From: JABMQF01 sp964563755
Lineage (GTDB): Archaea; Nanobdellota; Nanobdellia; Woesearchaeales; UBA11576
DNA length: 64,000 bases
Assembly: GCA_964563755.1 (NCBI GenBank)
Contig: CAZLYC010000002.1
Coordinates: 124,001-188,000, forward strand
Reading direction: 5' to 3'
Shown here: in pieces, positions 41,598 to 49,597 of the stretch
Numbering within the stretch: the first letter of the stretch is position 1
Layout of the letters: every line of letters begins with the position of its first letter
Made by a program: the position numbers and the translations under genes
Notes under the pieces: model-generated
What the model was told of the DNA's origin: nothing
The model's input: only the letters and a program-made list of their open reading frames with translations
Databases searched by the model: none

Positions 41598-43055
41598 TTA
41601 ATAGCTCTTGCTGAAGTATATGTTCCATTTGGCGTCCTTTGCGCAGTGGACGCACTTAGCGCCTTTTTGTGCGTGCTCATTGCCAAGAGGCATGCATCTT
41701 GAAGTCGCTCCGCCGCTCTCTTCTTTTATCCATTCTTCACATTCAGGTTCGCCGCAGAAATACGTCTTGACAAGCTTCTTGTTCTCTATTGCCTTGAGGA
41801 ATGAATCGAAGTCAGTGACCTGCACTATGCTGTTTTCCAGATTCTTCTTTGCTTTATCGAACAGGTTCTGATGGATGCTCTCAAGCATCTGAGGCACTAT
41901 CACTGAGAGGTCAGTTATCTTGACGAACTGCTTCTCACCAGTATCCCTTCTTACCAGGACTGCCTGACCTGCGCTAAGGTCTTTAGGGCCAAGCTCTATC
42001 CTTATCGGGACTCCCTTGAGCTCCCATTCATTGAATTTCCATCCAGGACTGTACTCATCCCTGTCATCAAGAATAGGCTCGTGTTCTTTTAGGATGCCTT
42101 TTATCTCATCACATTTGCTTAGTATAGCGTGATTGTTCTCAGGATTGAATAGTATCGGCACTATTACAACTCTATTCGGCGCAAGCCTTGGAGGAATGAC
42201 CAGTCCCTTATTGTCGGAGTGCTGCATCACTGTCGTTCCTATGAGTCTTGTTGATATTCCCCAGCTTGATTGCCACGGCAGGAGCTGCTCTCCATTCTTG
42301 CCCTGGAAGCTCAGTCCGAATGCTTTTGCGAATCCCTGTCCTAGGTTGTGTGATGTTCCGCACTGTATCGCTTTACCGTCAGGCATGAATGCCTCGATGG
42401 TCATCGTGTAATCTGCGCCTGCGAATTTCTCCTTCTCTGTCTTCTTGCCGCATATCACCGGCACCGCAAGAAGTTTCTCGCAGAGATCTTTGTATTCAAG
42501 AAGGAATAGTTCGACTTCCCTGTCACAGTCTTCTTTTGTCTCATATACGCAGTGTCCTTCCTGCCAGAGGAATTCCCTGCTTCTTAGGAAAAGCTTTGTC
42601 GCTTTTGTCTCCCATCTTACGACATTGGCCCACTGGTTTATCCTTATCGGCAGGTCTCTCCAGCTCCTGAGCCATCTTGAGTAAGAATCATACATGATTG
42701 TCTCTGATGTCGGCCTTATCGCAAGTCTTTCTCCGCCATCCTCATCCTTGTTGGCTATCCATGCGACTTCAGGAGTGAATCCTTCTGCATGCGTCGCTTC
42801 TTTATGGAAGAATGATTCTGGTATGAATAGAGGGAAATATGCGTTCTTGACTCCTCTGAATTTCATCCTCTTGTTGAAGTATTCTTGTATCTTCTCCCAG
42901 AAGGAATAGCCAAGCGGCCTGAGTATGTAGCATCCTTTGACAGGAGCATAGTCTGCAATCTCTGATTTCAGGCAGACCTGCTGGTACCATTCTGACATGT
43001 CATCTTCTTTCTTGACAGTTATTCCGATTTTCTTTTCTTTGTCGTCTTTGGCCAT
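41598..43055 (-). CDS. proS: prolyl-tRNA synthetase, archaeal/eukaryotic type
   Basis: A 485-residue class II ProRS. It has MSEWYQQVCLKSEIADYAPVKGCYILRPLG, motif 2 (RWETKATKLFLRSREFLWQEGH), the motif 3 region (GTSWGISTRLIG) and the C-terminal zinc-like domain (CGEPEC, CMPLG, CVHC) ending in the Tyr typical of the archaeal type. It charges tRNA-Pro; a tRNA-Pro gene with two probable introns lies at 47886. Its start overlaps the end of trmJ by 37 bp. It is the last gene of a leftward run beginning with the aIF5A gene. Confidence 0.96.
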   Translation of the reverse strand: MAKDDKEKKIGITVKKEDDMSEWYQQVCLKSEIADYAPVKGCYILRPLGYSFWEKIQEYFNKRMKFRGVKNAYFPLFIPESFFHKEATHAEGFTPEVAWIANKDEDGGERLAIRPTSETIMYDSYSRWLRSWRDLPIRINQWANVVRWETKATKLFLRSREFLWQEGHCVYETKEDCDREVELFLLEYKDLCEKLLAVPVICGKKTEKEKFAGADYTMTIEAFMPDGKAIQCGTSHNLGQGFAKAFGLSFQGKNGEQLLPWQSSWGISTRLIGTTVMQHSDNKGLVIPPRLAPNRVVIVPILFNPENNHAILSKCDEIKGILKEHEPILDDRDEYSPGWKFNEWELKGVPIRIELGPKDLSAGQAVLVRRDTGEKQFVKITDLSVIVPQMLESIHQNLFDKAKKNLENSIVQVTDFDSFLKAIENKKLVKTYFCGEPECEEWIKEESGGATSRCMPLGNEHAQKGAKCVHCAKDAKWNIYFSKSY

Positions 43056-43885
43056 TTTCTTGTTGGTTTATCCGATTTGCTTGATTTGCCTTTCTTTTTA
43101 TTTATATATTTTGGTTTTATCTGCTTAGTATTGTCTGATTTTGTCTTTTTAGAAGACTTCAGCTTGCTTTTTTCTGCGAGTTTTTCCTGAAGCTGCATCA
43201 TCTTCCTCATGAAACCCATCACTCCGTATGATTCCCTTTTTGTGAGCATCGCTTTACCTATTATCTTCTTCCAGAGCTTCTGCTGTGTCTCTTTTTTTTC
43301 TGCGGTCTCCCAGTCCGTATTGTCAAATATCTCTTTTAGCATCTTCATTATCTGGTCTTTCTCTGCCTTTGTTATTGGTGCTATGTGGCTCATGACATTC
43401 TCGCTTGCCAGCGCATTATGGAGTTCGTAGAGCAGTATTGCAACAGCGTGTGAAAGGTTTAGCGTAGAGTAGTCTTTTGTAGATGGAATCGTGACGGCAA
43501 AATCGCATTTCTCTATCTCCTCGTTGAACATGCCGTGTCCTTCTCGTCCTATGACCAGCCCTATCTTTGTCGCAGGATTTAACTCTTTCACTTTCTGCGC
43601 GAGCTCATTCGGGGTCAATGGGCTTCTGGTTATGTTGTAGTCAGTACCAAGCTTTGCAGTAGTTGCAATAAGATAATCGTAGTCGTCTACGACGAAGAAT
43701 TCGCATACTTCAGCATTCTCGAGTATTTCCTGAGAATGCTTGGCTCTGTTTCTTGCTTCAGGACACAGGTGGTCACAGTGCGGGTTTATGAGGACGAGTT
43801 TCGAGAAATTGAAGTTCTTCATCACTCTTGCGACAGCGCCGATGTTTCCAGGGACTACAGGCTCTAGAAGTATGACATGTATCAT
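43019..43885 (-). CDS. trmJ: TrmJ-like SpoU-family tRNA 2'-O-methyltransferase
   Basis: A 288-residue SPOUT methyltransferase. Residues 1-~165 carry the SpoU motifs: LLEPVVPGNIGAVARVMKNF, LVIGREGHGM and the knot segment IPSTKDYSTLNLSHAVAILLYEL. TrmJ methylates position 32 of tRNAs in archaea. The last ~50 residues are a Lys/Ser/Thr-rich low-complexity tail that probably binds RNA. It overlaps proS by 37 bp, consistent with coupling of tRNA functions. Confidence 0.88.
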   Translation of the reverse strand: MIHVILLEPVVPGNIGAVARVMKNFNFSKLVLINPHCDHLCPEARNRAKHSQEILENAEVCEFFVVDDYDYLIATTAKLGTDYNITRSPLTPNELAQKVKELNPATKIGLVIGREGHGMFNEEIEKCDFAVTIPSTKDYSTLNLSHAVAILLYELHNALASENVMSHIAPITKAEKDQIMKMLKEIFDNTDWETAEKKETQQKLWKKIIGKAMLTKRESYGVMGFMRKMMQLQEKLAEKSKLKSSKKTKSDNTKQIKPKYINKKKGKSSKSDKPTRKWPKTTKKRKSE

Positions 43886-43898
43886 TACATCTCACTGT

Positions 43899-45080
43899 TC
43901 AGAAGATGAGTTTTCCTATCCATTTTAGAGCTGGCCAGAATAGATTCAATGCAAGCAGCAGGAGAGTGAACAAGGTTATCTTTCTCCAGAGCATATTGCC
44001 TTTCTCAATGCCTTTTATCTTTTCGAGCGTAACCTGCATCATCCTTCCGCCGTCAACAGGGCCTAAAGGCAAGAGATTCGCAAGGCCTATGCCAAAGCTG
44101 AGCATCGCAGTAACAGCAAAAAGCTCGGCTATCCATTTGATTATTGCATAAATGACTTTGAAATATGTAGCATCACTCTTTAGTTCTGTCTTTGGCCTGC
44201 TAGAGGTCATGACTCCAAGATATCCTTGACCAGGATCGTCAGGAGAAGCCATTGTCGTAAGTGCATAATCTGTCCCGTTCGCTCTTAGCGTGACCTGTTC
44301 ATCTGGACGTAATCTTTTGACATGGTTAGTGAATTGCGTGAAGTCAGTCACGTTATACCCATTAACTGCTGTAAGAACCATTCCTGCCTTGAGTCCTGCT
44401 TTCTCTGCAGGGTATCCTTCAGTTATGCCGACAAGGTCGACTCCGACCTGATTTTCCATCGCTTCTATGCCTGCGCCTAGACCGTAATTCAGCATCAGCA
44501 CGCAAAGGAGCGCGAGCAGTATATTAGAGAAAGGTCCTGCTGCGTAGACAGAGTATTGTGTGGTGTCTTTTTGTTTCCTAAGCTCTTTCTCATCTGGTTC
44601 GACAAACGCTCCCATAAGGGGGCCTAGGAAGAATATGCCTGATGAATTTATCTTGAGACCATGCGCTTTCGCGACTACTCCGTGTGAAAACTCATGTATG
44701 ACTATGACCAAGAACAGGGCTATCCATCCCGTTATCAATGGTATCGTGATTGGGCTGCCAGGTATCTTTACTCCGGGCACCACAAGGCTCACTGCTGATG
44801 ATGCTGTCGGCACAGTCAACAGGTGGAATATGTTCTTGAGGAGATAGTAGAGTATAGTAAAAAGTCCGACGTATCCTGCGCCTATCCCTATGTATCCTAT
44901 GAGCTTTATTATCTCAGAATATTTCTTGCCTAGCTTGTCCATCAAGCCAAGTCCTATCTTTGTCTTGTACATCGCTATGAACTTGTTCTGCATGATGAAC
45001 TTTTTCCTAAACAGGTATACTAACAGAAGTATCGTTGAGTAGAATAATATGACAAATTTGTAGTCTTGTAAAAAACTCAT
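43899..45080 (-). CDS. site-2 protease family (M50) membrane metalloprotease
   Basis: A 393-residue intramembrane protease. The zinc motif HEFSHG is at about residue 130 within a membrane helix, and the third-ligand motif NLLPLGPVDGGRM lies near residue 345. A PDZ domain sits between them (about 205-285, with AGLKAGMVLTAVNGYNV). There are five to six membrane helices. Such proteases release membrane-bound regulators or clear signal peptides. It is encoded 13 bp before trmJ in the same leftward run. No substrate gene is evident. Confidence 0.9.
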   Translation of the reverse strand: MSFLQDYKFVILFYSTILLLVYLFRKKFIMQNKFIAMYKTKIGLGLMDKLGKKYSEIIKLIGYIGIGAGYVGLFTILYYLLKNIFHLLTVPTASSAVSLVVPGVKIPGSPITIPLITGWIALFLVIVIHEFSHGVVAKAHGLKINSSGIFFLGPLMGAFVEPDEKELRKQKDTTQYSVYAAGPFSNILLALLCVLMLNYGLGAGIEAMENQVGVDLVGITEGYPAEKAGLKAGMVLTAVNGYNVTDFTQFTNHVKRLRPDEQVTLRANGTDYALTTMASPDDPGQGYLGVMTSSRPKTELKSDATYFKVIYAIIKWIAELFAVTAMLSFGIGLANLLPLGPVDGGRMMQVTLEKIKGIEKGNMLWRKITLFTLLLLALNLFWPALKWIGKLIF

Positions 45081-45127
45081 CAGGTCACATCTTTTTTTAA
45101 AAGAAAATATTGTAAAAAAATAAAGAT

Positions 45128-45289
45128 TTACTTCTTTCTCTTAGGCTTAAGTGTTTTAGCGCTACATTTTCTGCAGCTTATCTTGCCTGCAAGGACCTTC
45201 AGGTTTGGTGCTCGTATCTTTGACTTGCATCTTCTGCATACGAATACATTCCTAAATTTCCTGTTGATTGCCTCTTCGAATTTTGCCAT
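45128..45289 (-). CDS. rpl40e: ribosomal protein eL40
   Basis: A 53-residue zinc-ribbon ribosomal protein of the large subunit. It begins MAKFEEAINRKF and has the four zinc cysteines at 18, 21, 39 and 42 (CRRC and CRKC) and a basic KPKRKK end. The length is normal for archaeal eL40. It starts 8 bp after the aIF5A stop and precedes the M50 protease gene, so it belongs to the same operon. Confidence 0.93.
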   Translation of the reverse strand: MAKFEEAINRKFRNVFVCRRCKSKIRAPNLKVLAGKISCRKCSAKTLKPKRKK

Positions 45290-45297
45290 TTTTCAGT

Positions 45298-45708
45298 TCA
45301 CTCCGCGCTCTTTAGCTGCTTCATGACTCTCTCATTCAGCACAACCCAGTAAAGTATCTGGACTCCGTCAGTTATCTGGCCTTTGAGCTCTTCAGGTATC
45401 GGGAGATCGAACGTCTCGTAAGTCTCTACGTCCATCACGTTCGCTATGTCGCCGGTTATTGACAGTACTTGAGCTGTCTTCTTGCCGATTATCGGCACGT
45501 CAACAGGTTCATGTCCTGGCATGACTTCGACTCTTTTCTTTCCGTCAAGAAGTCCTACAGCGGTCACTCTTGCTTTAGCATGGCCGTGCTTTCCAGGTTT
45601 TGAGACCTGTACATCGACCACTTTGCATGCTGCGCCCTGGAAAACGACAAAGCTGCCCGGTTTGAGGGAGCCTGCATCAGATTTTTTTGTTTCGCCTTCT
45701 GTTTCCAT
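45298..45708 (-). CDS. translation initiation factor aIF5A
   Basis: A 136-residue aIF5A, which helps ribosomes through difficult peptide bonds. The hypusination loop SKPGKHGHAK holds the modified lysine (Lys40 by my count), followed by the SH3-like and OB domains (VMDVETYETFDLPIPEEL). An N-terminal METEGETKKS extension is slightly longer than usual. It is the first gene of the leftward aIF5A-eL40-M50-trmJ-proS run. Confidence 0.94.
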   Translation of the reverse strand: METEGETKKSDAGSLKPGSFVVFQGAACKVVDVQVSKPGKHGHAKARVTAVGLLDGKKRVEVMPGHEPVDVPIIGKKTAQVLSITGDIANVMDVETYETFDLPIPEELKGQITDGVQILYWVVLNERVMKQLKSAE

Positions 45709-45770
45709 AAATATCGTCTCTCGTTTGTTTTAATAGGATTTTAAGTGCATATTTACTCTTTTTGCCGTAA

Positions 45771-45780
45771 TTTATAAATA
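45771..45780 (+). promoter_or_regulatory. TATA box for the candidate RNA at 45804
   Basis: TTTATAAATA lies about 30 bp before the predicted structured RNA. The sequence is nearly symmetric, so it could also serve the aIF5A gene on the other strand. Confidence 0.4.
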
Positions 45781-45803
45781 TTGCGCTTAATGCGTGGAAG
45801 AGC

Positions 45804-45912
45804 CAAAATGCCTATGCTGCCTAGCGAGCAACGGATAAAACCGCTATTAACATTGTAGTTCAATAAACCACAACATTGAAAGCATCTATGCTAGCGCGGC
45901 ATCGGCATTTCT
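45804..45912 (+). ncRNA. candidate three-way-junction small RNA
   Basis: A long closing stem pairs AAATGCC (45806-45812) with GGCATTT (45904-45910), TGCTGC with GCGGCA (one G-U) and CTAGC with GCTAG (821-825 with 890-894 in the last three digits), about 18 pairs in all with one 2x2 loop and one bulge. Inside are a CGG/CCG hairpin and TTGTAGTT/AACCACAA (one mismatch). A TATA box lies upstream. It contains the ATGCNNCCTAGCGAG motif found twice more. No known RNA family is recognised. Confidence 0.45.
45814..45828 (+). repeat. intergenic motif ATGCNNCCTAGCGAG, copy A
   Basis: ATGCTGCCTAGCGAG, inside the 5' strand of the candidate RNA. All three copies in the window are intergenic and on the plus strand. 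Confidence 0.45.
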
Positions 45913-45943
45913 AAAAGTATTGCCTTATCCAGTGCAAGTTGAA

Positions 45944-46654
45944 CTAATAGAACAAGTCAAATATGCTTCTTTTCTTCTTTTGAACAGGCTTTGCCCTGAA
46001 ATATGCTTTTGCTTTCTCTCTTGCGACAACTCTGTGCAGCTCTTTTTCTATATCTTCACCTTTCTCAAAGACTTTCTCAAGCCTCTTGAACTTGCTGTCA
46101 TGGTAATATGTCTTTGTGCCTGACTTGAAGAACTTGCGCTGTTTGTGCAGCATCTCGTGGAACATTATGTAGTCAAGATACTTATCATCAGTTTCCTTAA
46201 AGACAGTGCTTATCGTTATCCTGTCTGTCTTGAAGTCATAAGTGCCGAATGTCCTTGTAGAGAACTGTCCCCATACAAGGTTAGGCCTTTCGACGAGCCC
46301 CAGGAAATATCTGTCATTCACCCTGTTGAAGCTCGCCTCAAGCTGCGGCTCTGACTGGTCTTTAGGTATTGCTATGTGCAGGTGTTTTATGAAATTATTA
46401 TACAGGTCTATATTCATCGAATGCTTTTTGCGTTTCATTATCTTGAGCATCAGCTCCTGGACAAGTCCCATGCGGATGTCTGGTGAGATGTCAAGCCATT
46501 TCTTTGAGAGCCTGAACTCCATGAACTTCCCGCGCAATGATACGTATGCGCCGTAGTCTTTCAGCCTGCCGTTGTATGTAACTTTGAAGAAATAGGGGCT
46601 GTCTTCGTCAGGAAAAAGCTTCCTGTACGAATCTGAAGCGAGGTCTTCTTCCAT
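45944..46654 (-). CDS. SprT-like zinc metallopeptidase
   Basis: A 236-residue protein with an HEMLH zinc motif in LDYIMFHEMLHKQ (about residue 168) and a downstream YHDSKFKRLEKVF that could supply the third ligand, as in SprT/Spartan-like proteins. The C terminus is basic (KPVQKKKRSIFDLF). Spartan-type proteases act on DNA-protein crosslinks; that role is only inferred. It starts 5 bp after the prf1 stop, so it is translated from the release-factor mRNA. Confidence 0.7.
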   Translation of the reverse strand: MEEDLASDSYRKLFPDEDSPYFFKVTYNGRLKDYGAYVSLRGKFMEFRLSKKWLDISPDIRMGLVQELMLKIMKRKKHSMNIDLYNNFIKHLHIAIPKDQSEPQLEASFNRVNDRYFLGLVERPNLVWGQFSTRTFGTYDFKTDRITISTVFKETDDKYLDYIMFHEMLHKQRKFFKSGTKTYYHDSKFKRLEKVFEKGEDIEKELHRVVAREKAKAYFRAKPVQKKKRSIFDLFY

Positions 46655-46659
46655 TTTTT

Positions 46660-47769
46660 TCAGTATTCTGTGTGCTGCTCGTATCTTAATATCGCTGCGA
46701 CTTTCCCGAGGTCTCTTAGCTGCACGCCCTCCCTTGTCTCTGTGGATATTATCTTGACTGTTGAACCCATCTTTTGTGCTGCCTGCTCGAACTCCTCAAT
46801 CTCTTCGTCAGTCAGTGTCTCGGATAAAAGCAATGTGTCGACAAGTCCGCCCTTGAGCAGTTTCATGACCTGTTCTTTTCCATAGCTCACCATTCCAGGT
46901 TTTCTTCCAAGGTATGTTAGGAATTGGTTGACTATCTTTTTTTCCTGGGAGACTTCTTCTGCAGCAAGCAGGTCCTCACTTTTCTCAAGAAGTTCCTGGA
47001 GTCCGAACTCTTCTGTATATGAGAGGTCTTTTGTCCCTATTATTTTTTTCTTGACATCTCCTGTTATGTAATCATATCCCATGAAATCATTGACAGTTAT
47101 TCCCGGCCCGCCGATGATTATGCCTTTCAGTCCTTCGAGCTTGAGGAATTCTTCTTTCATGTATTCTGCAATTTTTTTGTAGTGGTCTTTTGTCGAAAGC
47201 TCCCTGTTCCTCGCAAATCGTACCGCTGACTGTCCTCCTGCTCTCATCTTTCCAGGGACTTCAGAATGTGTCTTCCTTATCGGTATGATTGTCTTTCCTT
47301 TTAGGAGAGCTATTATGGCGTCTCTCCTGTCAAAAACAAGAAGGCCGTATACCTCTTTTGAATCAAGGAATTCTCTTAAAGGTTCAAGCAGGAATTCTTT
47401 TTCGCACCGGTATGTCCTGAATTTGAGTGGTATGGGCGGCTCCATGCTCCAGACCTGTACATCTACCTGCCCTTCCCTTTCTGCGACGTTTCCAGAGAAT
47501 ACCGCGAGCCCATTTGGAGGGGTTCTCTTGAAAAGCTTGAGGTGCTGTATCATCCTTTCAAGAGCGCCAGTTACGTTCTCTCTTGTCTGTTTGCTCTTTA
47601 TGTTGGATGCTGTCCCCTGCTCTTGTGAAAGATGCCCTATTATGCTGTTGAGATCATAGCCTGCAGGAATATATACGCTAACAAGCTCAGTATGCCTGCC
47701 TTTATGTTTCTCAAGGTCCTTTATGAATTTCTTGACGTGGAACCTTTGCATCTCTGTTATGCTGCTCAT
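46660..47769 (-). CDS. prf1: peptide chain release factor aRF1
   Basis: A 369-residue archaeal class I release factor. It carries the stop-codon recognition motif ASNIKSKQTREN (about residues 55-66) and the peptidyl-hydrolysis GGQ in RAGGQSAVRF (about 175-184). The C-terminal domain lacks a zinc ribbon. The start ATG 47769 (MSSITEMQRF) lies 28 bp from a TATA box (47792-47803), so the mRNA is leaderless; frames starting earlier would include the promoter. Confidence 0.95.
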   Translation of the reverse strand: MSSITEMQRFHVKKFIKDLEKHKGRHTELVSVYIPAGYDLNSIIGHLSQEQGTASNIKSKQTRENVTGALERMIQHLKLFKRTPPNGLAVFSGNVAEREGQVDVQVWSMEPPIPLKFRTYRCEKEFLLEPLREFLDSKEVYGLLVFDRRDAIIALLKGKTIIPIRKTHSEVPGKMRAGGQSAVRFARNRELSTKDHYKKIAEYMKEEFLKLEGLKGIIIGGPGITVNDFMGYDYITGDVKKKIIGTKDLSYTEEFGLQELLEKSEDLLAAEEVSQEKKIVNQFLTYLGRKPGMVSYGKEQVMKLLKGGLVDTLLLSETLTDEEIEEFEQAAQKMGSTVKIISTETREGVQLRDLGKVAAILRYEQHTEY

Positions 47770-47791
47770 GTGTTCAGGATGATAAGTAAAT

Positions 47792-47803
47792 GATATATAA
47801 ATT
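47792..47803 (-). promoter_or_regulatory. TATA box of prf1
   Basis: AATTTATATATC, centred 28 bp before ATG 47769, fixes the start of aRF1. Confidence 0.6.
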
Positions 47804-47885
47804 ATTGGCTCAGTGTTAGCACGGGTTATCTCCGATTCTCTCCTCAAAATATTTAAATAGGCTCTTTATTTTCAATTTTCCATAT

Positions 47886-48020
47886 GGGGTTATGGGGTAG
47901 TTTGGTTTATCCTTTCCGGTTTGGGACAGCTGATTGCTGCAAAAAACCGGACGACCCCGGTTCAAAGCGGATTGTTGTGCCGAAAAATCATAACTATCTG
48001 TGAAATTCCGGGTAGCCCCA
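47886..48020 (+). tRNA. tRNA-Pro (UGG) with two probable introns
   Basis: The acceptor stem GGGGTTA (47886-47892) pairs with TAGCCCC (48013-48019), with discriminator A48020. A D arm GGGGTAGTTTGG...ATCC follows. The anticodon stem TCCGG/CCGGA (47915-47919 and 47947-47951) encloses TT-TGG-G, so the anticodon is UGG. About 20 nt (47926-47945), containing a CAGC/GCTG hairpin, interrupt the loop after position 37. The T stem CCCGG/CCGGG (47956-47960 and 48008-48012) has loop TTCAAA-T, split by about 40 nt (47967-48006). Removing both leaves 75 nt. CCA is not encoded. Exact splice points are uncertain by one to two bases. Confidence 0.82.
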
Positions 48021-48062
48021 TTCATTATTATATATAGGCAGGTCCATCTTCAGCAGGTAAGT

Positions 48063-48072
48063 TTTATAAATA
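48063..48072 (+). promoter_or_regulatory. TATA box of the eL43-rpoP operon
   Basis: TTTATAAATA about 100 bp before the eL43 ATG predicts a leader of about 75 nt containing a short GCCC/GGGT hairpin. Confidence 0.45.
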
Positions 48073-48170
48073 AATGAAAATTGCTACAAAAAAATGGTTT
48101 GGTGACCAGAAAGCCCAAAAAGGGTTTTATGGAGATTATAATCACAAATAAACAGGTTTAAAGGGTTAAA

Positions 48171-48485
48171 ATGGCCAAAAAAACAACGTTAGGTTCTGCA
48201 AAACGATTTGGAGTTAGATACGGTCGCAGCAACAAGGAAAAAGTCGCTGTTCTTGAAAAATCCGCAAGAGGAAAGCATAAATGCCCTTTCTGCAATTATG
48301 TTAAAGTAAGGCGAGTTTCCAGGGGAATCTGGGAATGCGAGAAATGCCTTGTCAAGTTCAGCGGAAGGACTTATGATTTCCAGGCTCCTAAGAGCATATC
48401 GATAAAAGCTCCTGTAGAGGATAAAGAGAAAATTGAAGAGACCACTGAAGAAGTAGAGGAGCAGGTCGAGGAAGAGGATTCCTAA
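48171..48485 (+). CDS. rpl37ae: ribosomal protein eL43 (L37Ae) with acidic tail
   Basis: A 104-residue zinc-ribbon ribosomal protein: MAKKTTLGSAKRFGVRYGRSNK, then zinc cysteines in CPFC and CEKC. Family members usually end near residue 85-90. Here about 25 further residues are mostly Glu (EETTEEVEEQVEEED). It starts the operon eL43-rpoP-pcc1-pfdB-UPF0147, an order conserved in many archaea. Confidence 0.93.
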   Translation: MAKKTTLGSAKRFGVRYGRSNKEKVAVLEKSARGKHKCPFCNYVKVRRVSRGIWECEKCLVKFSGRTYDFQAPKSISIKAPVEDKEKIEETTEEVEEQVEEEDS

Positions 48486-48487
48486 AC

Positions 48488-48625
48488 ATGGTCGAATACA
48501 AGTGCTTTGACTGCAACAAGAAAGTAGGCATAGAGTACATAAAGAAGAAGGTCCGCTGCCCTTACTGCGGAAGCAAGATGCTTTTCAAGCCAAGACTGGT
48601 TTCAACCAAGGTCAAGGCCCGCTGA
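48488..48625 (+). CDS. rpoP: RNA polymerase subunit P (Rpb12 homologue)
   Basis: A 45-residue zinc-ribbon subunit of archaeal RNA polymerase. The four cysteines are at positions 6, 9, 24 and 27 (CFDC and CPYC), with a basic C terminus. The length is normal for archaeal RpoP. It starts 2 bp after the eL43 stop and is followed 4 bp later by pcc1. Confidence 0.93.
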   Translation: MVEYKCFDCNKKVGIEYIKKKVRCPYCGSKMLFKPRLVSTKVKAR

Positions 48626-48629
48626 TAAG

Positions 48630-48857
48630 ATGGATTATACCGCGAAGATTTTCGCAAAGTGCAATCCTGACAGACTTTTGGAATGCCTTGCCAGCGAAGA
48701 AAAATCATTCGACCGTTCAAAGTTCACAATAAAAAAAGTAGATGACGGTGTCGAGTTCAATATAACAGCGAAAGATGCTGTGGCGCTCCGCGCGACGGTG
48801 AATTCGATTTCGCAACTGCTAATAATATTCGAAGGCGCAAGCAAGCCTCGGAAGTGA
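48630..48857 (+). CDS. pcc1: KEOPS complex subunit Pcc1
   Basis: A 75-residue Pcc1 homologue, the dimerisation and tRNA-contacting subunit of KEOPS, which makes t6A at tRNA position 37. The single alpha/beta domain ends in the helix DAVALRATVNSISQLLIIFEG, typical of the family. Its place between rpoP and the prefoldin gene is the usual archaeal context. Confidence 0.88.
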   Translation: MDYTAKIFAKCNPDRLLECLASEEKSFDRSKFTIKKVDDGVEFNITAKDAVALRATVNSISQLLIIFEGASKPRK

Positions 48858-48860
48858 AAA

Positions 48861-49190
48861 ATGGCTGATAAACAGGAAATACAAGAGAAAATCAACCAGC
48901 TTTCTACAATGGAGCAGTCACTCCAGACATTTCTTGCACAAAAACAGGCCTTCCAGGCACAGCTTCTTGAGATCAAGTCAGCGCTCGAAGAGCTCAACAA
49001 GACAGAAAAAGCATACAAGATAGTCGGGAATGTTATGGTAGACGCAAACAAGTCCGACCTGATAAACGAGCTCAACCAGAAGAAAGAGATAATTGACCTC
49101 AGGATAAAGACTCTTGAGAAGCAGGAAGTCAAGATGCGCGATAAGACATCTGAGCTACAGTCTGAAGTCATGAAAGAGATGTCGAAATAA
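48861..49190 (+). CDS. pfdB: prefoldin beta subunit
   Basis: A 109-residue prefoldin beta subunit: two long coiled-coil helices (about residues 5-45 and 70-105) flanking a short hairpin with YKIVGNVMV. Prefoldin holds unfolded proteins for the thermosome. It starts 3 bp after pcc1 in the conserved operon. Confidence 0.93.
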   Translation: MADKQEIQEKINQLSTMEQSLQTFLAQKQAFQAQLLEIKSALEELNKTEKAYKIVGNVMVDANKSDLINELNQKKEIIDLRIKTLEKQEVKMRDKTSELQSEVMKEMSK

Positions 49191-49220
49191 TAGATGATTC
49201 ATATTTCTGAGGGACATGAA

Positions 49221-49469
49221 ATGGACGAAAGATTACAAAATGTCATCGAAGCTCTCCGTGAACTTGCAAATGACAACACAGTTCCTCGCAATATAAAATC
49301 AAAAGTCGAAGAAGTGATGACAATCCTGAAGGCAGAGGACGGCGAGGACATTTCTATAAAAGTCAACAAGGTATTGAGCATAATCGATGAGATTTCTGAC
49401 GACACGAATCTCCAGGCATATACCAGGACGCAGATCTGGAACATAGCAAGCCTTCTTGAGATGATTTGA
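49221..49469 (+). CDS. UPF0147 family protein
   Basis: An 82-residue helical protein that fits the archaeal UPF0147 family (LANDNTVPRNIKSKVEEVMTIL, ISIKVNKVLSIIDEISDDTNLQAYTRTQIWNIASLLE). The function is unknown. In archaea it often follows the rpoP-pcc1-prefoldin genes, as here. ATG 49221 is chosen because GAGGGA lies 8 bp upstream; an in-frame ATG at 49194 would add nine residues. Confidence 0.85.
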   Translation: MDERLQNVIEALRELANDNTVPRNIKSKVEEVMTILKAEDGEDISIKVNKVLSIIDEISDDTNLQAYTRTQIWNIASLLEMI

Positions 49470-49491
49470 TAAAACAGCAGTTCTAAAATAA

Positions 49492-49506
49492 ATGCCACCT
49501 AGCGAG
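49492..49506 (+). repeat. intergenic motif ATGCNNCCTAGCGAG, copy B
   Basis: ATGCCACCTAGCGAG, between the convergent UPF0147 and MscS genes. As in copy A it is preceded by A-rich sequence and followed by CA; nearby GTTTG/CAAAC arms could fold. Confidence 0.45.
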
Positions 49507-49597
49507 CACCGTTTGTATATCCTATTGACATCGCAGTTCGGCAAACAATAATAGAAGAATATTCAGTGCGAACGTGACCTTTATTTAAACGAGAACT

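Noticed and set aside
48094..48110. Third possible copy of the hydrogenase-associated motif (TTTGGTGACC)
   Set aside because: Only about ten bases match, it lies before a ribosomal protein gene, and the match is within chance for A+T-rich spacers.
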